Assembly (NCBI GenBank): GCA_963700425.1
Contig: CAVOXO010000001.1
Span: forward strand, 1,488,001 to 1,552,000
DNA: 64,000 bases
Source: CAVOXO01 sp963700425
Lineage (GTDB): Bacteria; Actinomycetota; Acidimicrobiia; Acidimicrobiales; Microtrichaceae
Direction: 5' to 3'
Part shown: positions 1 to 10,966 of the stretch, one piece after another
How the letters are laid out: each line of letters opens with the position of its first letter
Numbering within the stretch: the first letter of the stretch is position 1
The notes under the pieces: generated by a model
The model's database searches: none
The model's input: only the letters and a program-made list of their open reading frames with translations
Told to the model about the DNA's origin: nothing
Made by a program: the position numbers and the translations under genes

Positions 1-2211
1 TGCCTCCGGAGCGGCCCCGTCGAGAACCGGGTTCCAGGCCAACGAGCTCACATCCTGGGCCTCGATCCGTTCCCGCACCGGAAGGTCCGAGAATGGATCC
101 GTCGCATCGGCGGCACTCGGCGGCGCATCGGCAGCTCCGAGATCCGTGATGCTTGCCGCAGAGGTCGGCGTCGCCATGGGGTCGTCGGCGATCGGACCGG
201 GATCGGCGTAGGTCTCCGGTGGAGCGGACACGCGATCGTCGAGGTCGGCGGCATGTGACCCCGGGGCGATCGGGTCCGGTACACGTCGGCTCTCCAGCCC
301 GTCGGTCGGCGTCTCCAGATCGACGACGCCGCCGAGCAGTCGCGCCGGCACGGTCACGTCGACCCAGACCCCTTCGTTGGGGACCGACGCGAACGAGACG
401 CCCAGTCCGTGACGGGCGGCGAGGGTTGCGACGACGGTGAAGCCGAGCGATCGGTTCATCGAGAGCCCGACCGCGGGGGGGTGCGCCATGAGCTGGTTGG
501 CGGACGCCACCTGATCCGCGGTCATCCCGACTCCCCGGTCGATCACCGAGATGACGAAGTCATGAGCCTCGGTGAACGAACCTCGGATGTCCACCGATGT
601 CTGGGGAGGAGAATAGACGGTGCCGTTCTCCATCAACTCGGACAGGAGATGGGCGATGTCCACCGCTACGGCGCTGTTGGTCGTGGCGTGGTCCACCGCC
701 TCGAGGTTGATACGGGAGTACTCCTCGACCTCGCCGATGGCGACCCTGATGACGTCGTTGAGTGTGACTTCCTGCAGGCGACGTCGCGGGGGTTCGGCGT
801 TGGCGAGAACGAGAAGCGACTCCGCATTGCGACGCATGCGGGTGGCGAGGTGGTCGAGGCGGAACAGGTTCTCGAGCTGATCGGGGTCCTCTTCGTTCGC
901 CTCCAGGACGTCGATGAACTCGATCTGGCGATCCAGCAGCGACTGGTTGCGGCGCGCCAGGTTGATGAAGATGTCGGAGATCCCCTTTCGGAGAGTGGTC
1001 CGTTGCTGGCGGGCCACTTCCGCTGCTGTCGCCCCCAGTGCGTTGAGAGCGTCGGCGACGTCGGAGAACTCGTCGTCAGACTCGATGTGGATCGGCTCGA
1101 AGCCGAGCGACACGTCGTCCTCGGTCGAACTCAGGGCTCTGACGAGGTCGGGCAGTTGCTGGGTCGAGATGTCCCGCGCTGCATCGGTGAGGGTCCGCAG
1201 ATTCGAGATGATCGCCCGAGCCGCCATGATTGCCAGGGTCAGTGCAGCGACCAGGACGAACGCAGCGATACCGATGAACAACTTGGCTCTCTGGTCGGCA
1301 TCGGCCGCCAACTGCGACGCCACCGCTCGGTCAGCGGCGAGCAGATCGGCCTCCGAGGTGGCGTACGCCGAGATCCGCACGTTCATGAGGTCGGTCCACG
1401 CAGCCGGATCGCCTGGCATCGTCGACAACGGATCCTCAGATCCCGCTTCGAACCAACCGTTCGATTCCTTCACCTCGAGCGAGTTGAGCACTCGGTCGAG
1501 GGCGGCGCGCCCGACGTCCGACGCGTCGACGGCGTAGGTGGCGAACGCCGATGTCGCCAGCTGCGCCTGCTCGGTGAAGGTCTGACCGGCCCACTCGGCG
1601 AGATCGGTATCGTAGAGGCCGATGGCTGCCGCGGTTCCTCCACGCGCTTCGGCCTCGGCGCCCGCTTCGGCCCAGTGAAGAGCCTGCGTCGCACGACCCG
1701 GGATCTCCGAGCGGCCGGCGATCACGGAGTTGAGGTCGATCATCTGCGCGTTGATCGCCGAATAGCCCTCGAAGACGGCTTGGACGTCGGCATCGGCAGC
1801 GGCTGCACCGGCGCGGACCTCGTTGACCGCGGAGGTGGCCGCAACAGCGTCCGCGGCGACCGCCGCGGTATCGATGCCGAGCGTCGTCGACGAAGCGAGG
1901 CCGAGCACGTTCGCAGAAGTGACGAGGCGTTCCGACGCTGCGTCGGTCGACGCCCGGAGTGCGGTGATCTCCGGATCGGTGACCGCTTGACCCGACGCCA
2001 CTGCGACCGAGGTGTGGAGACGTTCGGCCTGGATTCGATACGAGAACTCGCGGATGGCGTCGGATACGTTCGAGACGGCCACCGCGGTCTCGGCGTCGGC
2101 GCGCTCGACGAGGCGATCCTGCGCAGCGATGCCCGCGAAGATGGCGAGGCCCAGCACCGGCGGAATCAATATGGCCAGGATCTTGGTCCTGACTCGCAGT
2201 CGCGAGAACAT
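1..2211 (-). CDS. Conservon-type sensor histidine kinase (CvnA-like), 3' end cut by window
   Basis: Membrane sensor kinase of the kind that opens actinobacterial conservons (kinase, roadblock, DUF742 and small GTPase genes). Translating from the ATG at 2211 gives 737 uninterrupted codons running off the left edge. A first membrane helix lies near residues 8-27, a long extracytoplasmic helical region resembling the NIT nitrate/nitrite-sensing domain follows, then a second helix near 312-335 and a HAMP-like linker. The cytoplasmic part has the CvnA signature FINLARRNQSLL and LDHLATRMRRN (the His there is the likely phospho-acceptor), an N box (ELMENGTVYSPP) and G box (DRGVGM). The tail after about residue 610 is acidic and Pro/Ala-rich, as in the family. 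Partner genes would lie left of the window. Family is clear; the sensed signal is unknown. Confidence 0.85.
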   Translation of the reverse strand, partial: MFSRLRVRTKILAILIPPVLGLAIFAGIAAQDRLVERADAETAVAVSNVSDAIREFSYRIQAERLHTSVAVASGQAVTDPEITALRASTDAASERLVTSANVLGLASSTTLGIDTAAVAADAVAATSAVNEVRAGAAAADADVQAVFEGYSAINAQMIDLNSVIAGRSEIPGRATQALHWAEAGAEAEARGGTAAAIGLYDTDLAEWAGQTFTEQAQLATSAFATYAVDASDVGRAALDRVLNSLEVKESNGWFEAGSEDPLSTMPGDPAAWTDLMNVRISAYATSEADLLAADRAVASQLAADADQRAKLFIGIAAFVLVAALTLAIMAARAIISNLRTLTDAARDISTQQLPDLVRALSSTEDDVSLGFEPIHIESDDEFSDVADALNALGATAAEVARQQRTTLRKGISDIFINLARRNQSLLDRQIEFIDVLEANEEDPDQLENLFRLDHLATRMRRNAESLLVLANAEPPRRRLQEVTLNDVIRVAIGEVEEYSRINLEAVDHATTNSAVAVDIAHLLSELMENGTVYSPPQTSVDIRGSFTEAHDFVISVIDRGVGMTADQVASANQLMAHPPAVGLSMNRSLGFTVVATLAARHGLGVSFASVPNEGVWVDVTVPARLLGGVVDLETPTDGLESRRVPDPIAPGSHAADLDDRVSAPPETYADPGPIADDPMATPTSAASITDLGAADAPPSAADATDPFSDLPVRERIEAQDVSSLAWNPVLDGAAPEA

Positions 2212-2329
2212 CTGAAACCTCTGACGTCGTCGGTCACACGAGGCGCCGCGCTCGGCGTCCTCGCTCACCCAATCGGGCGCTGTCAGCGGGTTCTTGAGGT
2301 TTCGCGGCGAATTCCCGGCCGCAGATCCC

Positions 2330-3793
2330 TCAGGCCAGAGGCCGGTCCGTGGGCTCGATGGGCCACGGCAGATCGGTCGATCCCATCAGCGAGGCATCCA
2401 CCGCGGCGGCGCACGCGCGCCCCTCCGCGATCGCCCAGACGATCAGGCTCTGACCTCGACCCGCGTCACCGCACACCCACACCCCGTCCACCGACGATGC
2501 AAACGAATCGTCACGGGCGATGTTGCCGCGGCCGTCGAAGTCGACGCCGAGGTGGGAGGTGAACTGATTCTGTTCCGGACCGGTGAAGCCCATGGCCAGG
2601 AGCACCAGATCGACATCGAGCGATGCGTCGGACCCTTCGACCTTGACGAACTCGAGCCGACCGTCGGTGACCTCTTGGCGCACCTCGTGGTATTTCAGGC
2701 TCGTCACCCGGCCTTCGTCGTCACCGATGAACGCCTCGGTGTTCACCGAGTAGACCCGATCGCCGCCCTCGTCATGGGCCGACGTGACCTTGTAGGTCAT
2801 GGGGAACGTCGGCCAGGGGTTCGCCGCCGCACGCATGTCGGGCGGTCGGGGCATGATCTCGAACTGGTGGACCGACTCGGCTCCCTGTCGATGGGCCGTC
2901 CCGAGGCAGTCGGCTCCGGTGTCGCCGCCGCCGATGATGACCACGCGCTTGCCTGCCGCGTCGATGGGCGTCGAGGCGATGTCCCCGTTGGCGACGCGGT
3001 TGCCCAGTGGCAGGTACTCCATCGCCTGGTGGACGCCGTCGAGATCGCGACCGGGAATCGGCAGGTCGCGTGCGGTTGTCGAGCCGATCGCGACCACGAT
3101 CGCATCGAAGTTCTCGCGCAACGCATCGACCTTCACGTCGACCCCCACGTTGACGCCGACCCGGAAGTCGGTACCCTCGGCCCGCATCTGCGCCAGACGA
3201 CGGTCGAGGTGTCTCTTCTCCATCTTGAACTCGGGGATCCCGTAGCGGAGCAGGCCTCCGATGCGATCGTCCCGCTCGAACAACACGACCCGGTGGCCCG
3301 CCCTGGTCAACTGTTGCGCGGCGGCGAGGCCTGCTGGTCCCGATCCGACAACGGCGACCGAACGCCCGGTCGTCTTGTACGGGCGCAGAGGAGCCACCCA
3401 CCCCTCCTCCCAGGCGCGGTCGATGATCGACACCTCGACCCGTTTGATGGTGACGGGGTCCTGATTGATACCGAGTACGCAGGCGCCTTCGCAGGGAGCC
3501 GGGCAGAGACGTCCCGTGAACTCGGGGAAGTTGTTCGTGGCGTGCAGCCGGTCGATGGCGTCGTGCCACCGATCGCGGTACACCAGGTCATTCCAGTCCG
3601 GGATGATGTTGCCCAGCGGGCAACCGTCGTTGCAGAACGGAATGCCGCAGTCCATGCACCGCGATGCCTGGCGCTCGAGTTGGTCGGGCTCCTGGGGTTC
3701 GTAGACCTCGCGCCAGTCGGTGAGTCGGACAGCGACAGGTCGGTAGGCCGGCACCTCGCGGTCGTGCCGAAGGAATCCGCTGGGGTCACCCAT
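2330..3793 (-). CDS. gltD: Glutamate synthase small (beta) subunit
   Basis: Supplies electrons from NAD(P)H to the large subunit for glutamate formation from glutamine and 2-oxoglutarate. The 487-residue protein has the two N-terminal Cys clusters for 4Fe-4S centres (CMDCGIPFCNDGCP near residue 40 and CPAPCEGAC near 97), an FAD-binding GSGPAGLAAA motif and an NADPH-binding GGGDTGADC motif. Length is normal for the family. The ATG at 3793 has a strong upstream GAGGAGG ribosome site and sits 33 bases after the gltB stop, so the two are one operon. No frame breaks. Confidence 0.97.
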   Translation of the reverse strand: MGDPSGFLRHDREVPAYRPVAVRLTDWREVYEPQEPDQLERQASRCMDCGIPFCNDGCPLGNIIPDWNDLVYRDRWHDAIDRLHATNNFPEFTGRLCPAPCEGACVLGINQDPVTIKRVEVSIIDRAWEEGWVAPLRPYKTTGRSVAVVGSGPAGLAAAQQLTRAGHRVVLFERDDRIGGLLRYGIPEFKMEKRHLDRRLAQMRAEGTDFRVGVNVGVDVKVDALRENFDAIVVAIGSTTARDLPIPGRDLDGVHQAMEYLPLGNRVANGDIASTPIDAAGKRVVIIGGGDTGADCLGTAHRQGAESVHQFEIMPRPPDMRAAANPWPTFPMTYKVTSAHDEGGDRVYSVNTEAFIGDDEGRVTSLKYHEVRQEVTDGRLEFVKVEGSDASLDVDLVLLAMGFTGPEQNQFTSHLGVDFDGRGNIARDDSFASSVDGVWVCGDAGRGQSLIVWAIAEGRACAAAVDASLMGSTDLPWPIEPTDRPLA

Positions 3794-3826
3794 GGGGAAG
3801 GCCTCCTCGGTCGATGATGGATGTGA

Positions 3827-6800
3827 TCACTGGCGGGCCGCTTCCATGATCGCTTCGACGACATCGGTACCAGCGGCCTCGGCCGCCGCGGTCGCCTCGA
3901 GCACCCTTCGGTAGTCGGAGGGCATGACCTTGCGGAATCGTGCGAGCTCACCTGGGGCGTCATCGAGAATCGCTCGGCCCAACGCCGAACCCGTGGCCTC
4001 GACGTGTGCCCGAATCAGATCGGTCAATGTGGCTCGATCGTCATCGGTCAGATCCTCGACCTCGACCATCTCGAGATTGACCCGATCGTCGAAACGGCCG
4101 TCGCCGTCACGAACGAAGGCGATTCCGCCGGACATCCCGGCGCCGAAGTTGCGGCCGGTCTCCCCCAGCACGACCACGACCCCGCCGGTCATGTACTCAC
4201 ATCCGTGGTCGCCCACCCCCTCGACCACTGCGGTGGCACCGGAGTTGCGCACGCAGAACCGCTCGCCCACGACACCCGAGATGAAGATCTCTCCGGCCGT
4301 CGCTCCGTAGGCGATGACGTTTCCGGCGATGACGTTCTCCGCGGCCACGAAGGAGGCGGTGGCGGGTGGGCGAATCGTGATCCGTCCGCCACTCAGTCCC
4401 TTTCCGACGTAGTCGTTCGCATCCCCCTCCAGCCGCAGCGAGACACCTCGTGGGATGAACGCGCCGAAGCTGTTGCCGGCCGAGCCGACCAGATCGATCG
4501 TGATGGTGTCGTCGGGGAGGCCGGCGCCGCCGTGGACCTTGGTGATCTCGTGGCCGAGCAGGGTCCCGACCGTGCGACGCGTGTTGTTGATCGGGAAACT
4601 CAGGTGTACCGGCTCCCCCGAGTCGATCGACGCCCTCGCCGCTGCGATCAGGTCGACGTCCAGGGCGCGGTCGAGCCCGTGGTCCTGGACCGTGATGCAA
4701 TGTCGCGACGTGTCCGGAGGAAGTTCCGGCACATGGAGCAGCGGAGACAGGTCGAGGCCGGCTCCCTTCCAATGGTCCACGGCGTCGGAGACATCGAGCA
4801 GTTCGGCGTGACCGATCGCCTCGTCGAGCGTGCGGAACCCCAGATCCGCCAGGTACTCGCGCACCTCTTCGGCCACGAAGGTCATGAAGTTCTCCACGAA
4901 CTCCGGCTCCCCGGAGAACCGCTCGCGCAGCTCGGGCTTCTGGGTCGCGATCCCCACCGGGCAGGTGTCGAGGTGGCAGACCCGCATCATGATGCATCCC
5001 GAGACCACCAGCGGGGCGGTGGCGAAGCCGAACTCCTCCGCGCCGAGCAGCGCGGCGATCACGACGTCTCGACCGGTCTTGAGTTGTCCGTCGGTCTGGA
5101 CGACGATCCGATCCCTGAGCCCGTTGAGCAGCAGCGTCTGCTGGGTCTCGGCGAGCCCCAGTTCCCAAGGGGCCCCTGCATGTTTCAGGGACGTCAACGG
5201 CGACGCTCCCGTGCCCCCGTCATGACCCGAGATCAGCACCACGTCGGCCTTGGCCTTCGCGACACCTGCGGCCACGGTCCCGACGCCCACCTCCGCCACC
5301 AGCTTCACGTGGATTCTGGCCGTCGGGTTGGAGTTCTTCAGATCGTGGATCAGCTGCGCCAGGTCTTCGATCGAATAGATGTCGTGGTGGGGAGGCGGGC
5401 TGATGAGGCCGACCCCCGGGGTCGAATGCCGGGTCGCGGCGATCCACGGCCAGACCTTGTGGCCGGGAAGCTGACCCCCCTCGCCCGGCTTGGCCCCCTG
5501 GGCCATCTTGATCTGGATGTCATCTGAGTTGGTCAGGTACTCCGACGTGACGCCGAATCGACCCGATGCAACCTGCTTGATCGCCGACCGCTTCGAGTCA
5601 CCGTTGGTGGACGGGACGAAGCGAACCGCGTCCTCCCCGCCCTCGCCGGTGTTCGACTTCGCGCCGAGGCGGTTCATGGCGATGGCCAGGTTCTCGTGGG
5701 CTTCGGCCGAAATCGACCCGTACGACATCGCGCCCGTGGAGAACCGCGTGACGATCTCCGAGACCGGTTCCACCTCGTCGATCGGCACCGGTTCGCGGGC
5801 GGTCGTGTCGAACCGGAAAAGGCCGCGCAGAGTGGCCAGCTGCGACGCCTGATCGTCGACGAGTCGCGTGTACTCCTTGAAGATGGAGTACTGCCCCGAG
5901 CGGGTGGCGTGCTGGAGTTTGAACACGGTCTTGGGGTTGAAGAGGTGGTACTCGCCCTCTCGCCGCCACCGGTACTCCCCGCCGTAGTCGAGATCTCGGT
6001 GAGCGAGCTCTTCGGGACGGTCGGGATAGGCGCGGCGGTGCCGCAGGCGCGACTCCTCGGCGATCTCGTCGAGGCCGATGCCGCCGAGCCGTGACACCGA
6101 GCCGGTGAAGTACTCGTCGACGAGGTCGTCACCGAGCCCGATGGCCTCGAAGATCTGCGCTCCCGTGTACGAGGCGACCGTGGAGATGCCCATCTTGGAC
6201 ATCACCTTGAGGATCCCCTTGCCGGCCGCTTTTCGGTAGTTGGCGACCGCGGTCGGGTAGTCGATGTCGCCCATGCGCCCGCTGTTGACCCGGTACTCGA
6301 TGCTGTCGAAGGCGAGGTAGGGATTGATGGCCGCGGCCCCGAACCCCAGGAGCAGGCAGAAATGATGGATCTCGCGGGCCTCGCCGGTCTCGACCAACAG
6401 GCCCACCTGGGTCCGGGTCTTCTGTCGAATGAGGTGATGGTGCACCGCACCGGTGAAGAGCAGCGACGGGATGGGGGCGTGGGTCTCGTCGGACCGCCAG
6501 TCCGAGAGGATCAGGATGTTGCTGCCGTCCGCTATCGCCGCGGAGGCCTCGCGGCGGATCCGGTCGAGCGCGGCGCGGAGGCCCGGTCCACCCTCGGCAA
6601 CGGGATAGAGGCACGAGATCCGTTGCGCCCGGAATCCCGTTCCTGATTCGGCGATGTGTTCGAGCTTGGCCAGTTCGTTGTTGTCGATGATCGGATGCGG
6701 GAGCTCGAGGAGCCGGGCCGAGGAGGGCTTCGGCTCGAGGATGTTCCCTTCGGGACCGACGAACTTGCCGAGCGATGTGACGAGTTCTTCGCGGATGCCG

Positions 6801-8382
6801 TCGAGGGGTGGGTTGGTGACCTGGGCGAAGAGCTGCTGGAAGTAGTCGAAGAGCAGTCTCGGCCGCGACGACAGAACGGCGATGGGGGTGTCTGTTCCCA
6901 TCGAACCCAGGGCCTCCACGCCCGTGGTCGCCATGGGATCGATGAGCATCGTCAACTCTTCATGGGTGTAGCCGAACGTCTGCTGTTCACGACGGGTCTC
7001 GAGTTCGTCCTCGGTGATGTGGGTCACCGGGGGCAGATCGTCGAGATGGACGAGGTTGGCGTCCAGCCACTCCCCGTAGGGATGTTCGGCCGCGAGTTCG
7101 GCCTTGATCTCGGAATCCTCGACGATGCGGCCCTGGGACGTGTCGATCAGGAACATGCGGCCTGGCTGCAACCTTCCCTTCCTGATGACCGTCGCGGGGT
7201 CGATGTCGAGTGTCCCGACCTCCGACGCCATCACCACCAGTCCGTCGTCGCAGACCCAGTAGCGGCTGGGCCGGAGCCCGTTGCGGTCGAGGACCGCGCC
7301 GACCACGTTCCCGTCCGAGAAGACGACCGAGGCCGGGCCGTCCCACGGCTCCATCGAGACACGCGTGATACCGGTAGAAATCGCGCCGCTCCGGTGTCAT
7401 GTCCCGATGGTTCTCCCATGCCTCGGGGATCATCATCAGAACCGCGTGGTGGAGCGGGAACCCGCCGAGATGGAGAAGCTCCAGGGCCTCGTCGAAGCGA
7501 GCCGTGTCGGACGCTCCCGGCGTGCAGATGGGAAACAGCCGTTCGATGTCTCCCGGAAGATGCGCACTCGACAGGGTGTTCTCGCGTGCTCGCATCCAGT
7601 TCTGGTTGCCTTGGACGGTGTTGATCTCCCCGTTGTGGGCGACGAAACGGTACGGGTGGGCCAGGGGCCACGAAGGGAACGTGTTCGTGGAGAACCGCGA
7701 ATGGACGAGGCAGATGGCCGATGCGAATCGGTCGTCGGAGAGATCGAGGAAGAAATCGCCGAGCTGGGGTGTGGTCAACATCCCCTTGTAGACGAGGGTG
7801 CGACTCGACAGGGAGGCGAAGTAGGCGAGCGGCTCCCCGGCGTCGTCGTGGAGCTCGTGCTCGACCCGTTTGCGGGCTGCGTACACGGCGCGGTCGAGAT
7901 CGATCCCCGCCGATCGCGCGTCGGGGGCCGCCACGAAGAACTGTCGGAAGGTCGGCATGACAGCTCGTGCGGTCGAACCGACGTCGGCCGCGTCCGGATC
8001 GACCGGAACATCTCGCCACCCCAGAACCGTCAGATCCTCGGACTCGAAGATCTTCGACACACCGGCCGCGGCGTCGTCGGCGTCGTCACCTCGTGGCAGG
8101 AATGCCAGCCCGACCGCGTAGTGGCCGGGATCGGGGAGGTCGAAGTCCACGACGCCGCGAAGGAACACGTCGGGAACCTGCACGAGAATCCCCGCTCCGT
8201 CACCGCTGTTGGGCTCCGATCCGGAAGCCCCTCGGTGATCGAGGTTGCACAGAGAGGTCAGGGCACGCTGCAACGAACGTGTGGCTGGGAGTCCCGTCCA
8301 ACTGGGCGACGAAGGACACCCCGCACGAATCGTGTTCGTGCGCAGCGGAGTAGAGGCCTTTTCGCTCGTCCGATGGGGTCAT
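3827..8382 (-). CDS. gltB: Glutamate synthase large (alpha) subunit, interrupted by two one-base frame changes
   Basis: Ferredoxin/NADPH-type glutamate synthase large subunit: glutaminase, FMN/3Fe-4S synthase and GXGXG domains. From the ATG at 8382 (ribosome site AGGGAGA) a short propeptide precedes the N-terminal nucleophile Cys20 (HDSCGVSF; the usual glycine after CGV is serine). The synthase part keeps the 3Fe-4S motif SGCIMMRVCHLDTCP. The frame changes near 8271 (between SHTFV and QRALTSL) and near 7355 (between YHACL and MEPWDGPA); removing one base at each gives 1517 residues, the normal size. Because both flanks match the family without gap, I treat these as sequencing indels, not decay. 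Followed by gltD. Confidence 0.93.
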
Positions 8383-8562
8383 GGTCTCCCTGACTGATCG
8401 TTGCACGGTCACGCCAGGGACGCCGTTGGCCCTGCGAGAGCGGCACTACACTAACGGTTTCCGCACGACTCGTCGAGGCCAGTAGGTTGTCGACGCGAAC
8501 CCCCCTTCCCATGGCCACTCGGCACGACGACACACCGGTTGCGCGTCTCGTCGACCGTCCTC

Positions 8563-9692
8563 ATGCTCGAGGACACACCCGGTCGATTCACGGGCCTCGA
8601 AGGGCTGCGTGGTCTCGCCGTCACCCTGGTGTTCTTCGTTCACCTCGAACTCGTCACGGCGCCGTACACACCGGCGGGGAGCCTCACCGAGACCTTGAGC
8701 GTCGGATTCCAGAACGCCGGCTCGGTCGGGGTGGACATCTTCTACGCTCTCAGCGGATACCTCATCTACGGCGGTCTGATCCAGAAGGAACAGGCATTTC
8801 GGCCGTACATGGCCAGGCGGGTCCAGCGCATCTACCCGACGTTCCTGTTCATCCTGGGCCTCTACGTGATCCTGTCGTTCGCGGTGCCCTCCGAATCGAA
8901 ACTCGGTCCCAATCCCCTTGCCTGGCCCCTGGTCATCGGCTTCAATGCGCTCCTCCTCCCCGGAGTGTTCCCCGGAGAGCGGATGATCACCGTCGCGGGG
9001 ACGCTGAGCTTCGAGATGTTGTTCTATCTGACCGTTCCGTGGGTCATCACCCGGTTCGGGCTGCGCGGGCGGACCGGCGAGCAGCGAGTGTCGTTCTGGA
9101 TCCGCGCCGGAGCCCTGATCGCGTTGTTCGTCCTGCCGGTCAACTCCCCCCACCAACGGATCATGATGTTCGTCGCGGGGATCTTCCTGTGGGAGTACAT
9201 GGACCGGCGGCGACCGAGCAGCGACCGCTCGTCCCCATCAAGGTGGCGGTCGCCGGAACCATCGGGCTGTTGACGGCCCTCACCACGGCGTTCTTCATCG
9301 ATCTCGGTGAGTACGGGGGGATTCCGCGTACCGCGGTGCTGTTCGTCGCGATTCCCCCGTTCGTCGCCGCCACCGTGGTCACCGGCCAGTACGTGCACCG
9401 GGCCGCCACCTGGACCCCGCTGCGCGCGCTCGGCAACATGAGCTTCGCGTACTACCTGACCCATGGTCTGGTGCTGAAGGTGATCGAGAAGGTCAACTCC
9501 ACCTGGTTCAGCGACGTCGAGCCGCGGTCGATCTACTACTGGGCGGCCATCGTGCCCTGCTTCGTCCTCACCGTGATCGGGAGTTTCCTCGTGTTCGTGT
9601 TCGTCGAGAGGCCCTACTCCATCGCGCGTCGCCCCCTGCCCGGCTTCGATCGCGTGGTCTCGCGGATCGGGCGTGAGAAGGTGAAGCGGTGA
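8563..9692 (+). CDS. OafA/YrhL-type membrane acyltransferase, one frame change
   Basis: Acyltransferase-3 family integral membrane protein that probably O-acylates a cell-surface sugar or lipid. The N-terminus has the family's GRFTGLEGLRGLAV motif and a following helix with VFFVHLEL (active-site-type His), then VGVDIFYALSGYLI and about ten hydrophobic helices in all; the C-terminal half ends with NMSFAYYLTHG. The frame shifts by a missing base somewhere between 9195 and 9240; correcting it gives about 376 residues. I chose the ATG at 8563 because the upstream TTG adds only a hydrophilic stub. It is divergent from gltB and its stop overlaps the next start by four bases. Substrate unknown. Confidence 0.8.
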
Positions 9693-10966
9693 ATCCCTCC
9701 GACTTCATGGCCCTGTTGACGGCGTCCCCGTCGCCGTACCACGCGACCGTCGTCGCAGCCGAGCTACTCGGTTCAGCGGGATTCCGGGTCAATGACCTGG
9801 GATCGACCACGTTCGAGCCGGGGGCGGGCCTCGTTCGCCGGGGAGGACTGTTGATCGCATGGGCTCCGATCGGCGGTCGGATGCCCGACGCCCCTCGATG
9901 TCGACTCATCGGGGCACATACGGACTCACCGAACCTGCGAGTGAAGCCGCGGCCCGACCTCGAGGGGTCCGGGCTCGGTCGCCTCGCGGCCGAGCCGTAT
10001 GGTGGCGTCCTGGCCAACTCCTGGCTCGATCGCGACCTCGGGCTCTCCGGCCGGGTCGTCGTCTCGACGGAAGGCGGTACCGAGGAGAGACTCTTCCTCG
10101 TCGCCGATCCGGTCGCCCGGGTACCGCAATTGGCGATCCATCTCGACCGGGAGCTCGTCACCGACGGTCTCCGGCTGGATCCGCAACGTCACCTCAACCT
10201 GCTGTGGTCCATGGGCGACCCGATACCGGGAGATTTCGTCGAGTGGCTCGCCTCTCGCGTCGATTGTCCGCCGACCGATGTCCTGTCCTGGGACGTCATG
10301 GCCCACGACGTGACTCCCCCGACCGTCTGGGGACGTGACGACGAATTCCTGAGCTCGGCCCGACTCGACAACCTCTGCTCGGCCTTCGGAGCCGTCACCG
10401 CCCTCCGCTCCGTCGCGACCGACGACGGCGACGGGCCGTCGATGGCCATGGTCGCCCTCTTCGACCACGAGGAGGTCGGTTCGACTTCGGCCACCGGCGC
10501 CGCCTCCGGAGTCGTCGCCGGGGTCATCGAACGCGTGGCGGCCGCCGCGGGAACGGACCTTCACGCCGTGCCCGCGATGATGGCCCGATCGTCGTTCCTG
10601 TCCGCCGACATGGCTCACGCCGGCCACCCGAACCATCCCGACCGGCACGAACCGTCGCACCCGGTCCGTCTCGGCGGCGGGCCTGTGGCGAAGATCAACG
10701 TGGCTCAGCGCTACGCGTCGGATGCCACGTCCGTCGGCGAGCTCGCGTCGCTCTGCCGTTCCGAGGGGATCCCGCTCCAGACATACGCACACCGTGCTGA
10801 CATGGCATGCGGGTCGACCATCGGCCCGACCGTGGCCGCAGGTCTCGGAGTGTCGACGGTCGACGCGGGTGTCGCTCAATTGTCGATGCACTCGATACGG
10901 GAGACGATGGCGGTCGCCGACCTCGCCCACCAGCACGCGCTCATGACGGCCTGGCTTCGTGGTTGA
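9689..10966 (+). CDS. M18 family aminopeptidase
   Basis: Cytosolic dinuclear-zinc aminopeptidase of the DAP/LAP4 (M18) family that removes N-terminal residues, often acidic, from peptides. The 425-residue length is typical. Visible metal and catalytic motifs are HTDSPNLRVKP near residue 76, DHEEVGSTSATGA near 258 and the late SADMAHAGHPNHP near 307. No signal peptide. The GTG start at 9689 overlaps the acyltransferase TGA (GTGA), implying translational coupling. The following hydrolase overlaps its 3' end. Confidence 0.92.
   Translation: MNPSDFMALLTASPSPYHATVVAAELLGSAGFRVNDLGSTTFEPGAGLVRRGGLLIAWAPIGGRMPDAPRCRLIGAHTDSPNLRVKPRPDLEGSGLGRLAAEPYGGVLANSWLDRDLGLSGRVVVSTEGGTEERLFLVADPVARVPQLAIHLDRELVTDGLRLDPQRHLNLLWSMGDPIPGDFVEWLASRVDCPPTDVLSWDVMAHDVTPPTVWGRDDEFLSSARLDNLCSAFGAVTALRSVATDDGDGPSMAMVALFDHEEVGSTSATGAASGVVAGVIERVAAAAGTDLHAVPAMMARSSFLSADMAHAGHPNHPDRHEPSHPVRLGGGPVAKINVAQRYASDATSVGELASLCRSEGIPLQTYAHRADMACGSTIGPTVAAGLGVSTVDAGVAQLSMHSIRETMAVADLAHQHALMTAWLRG

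Noticed and set aside
409..2562. Long plus-strand open frame of 717 codons opposite the sensor kinase
   Set aside because: It is the antisense shadow of the conservon kinase and gltD end; GC-rich codon bias keeps the other strand open. No motif or ribosome site; the minus-strand reading has all kinase motifs.
7340..8300. Programmed ribosomal frameshifting in gltB
   Set aside because: Neither site has a slippery heptamer or a nearby structured signal, and the same type of break occurs in many unrelated genes.
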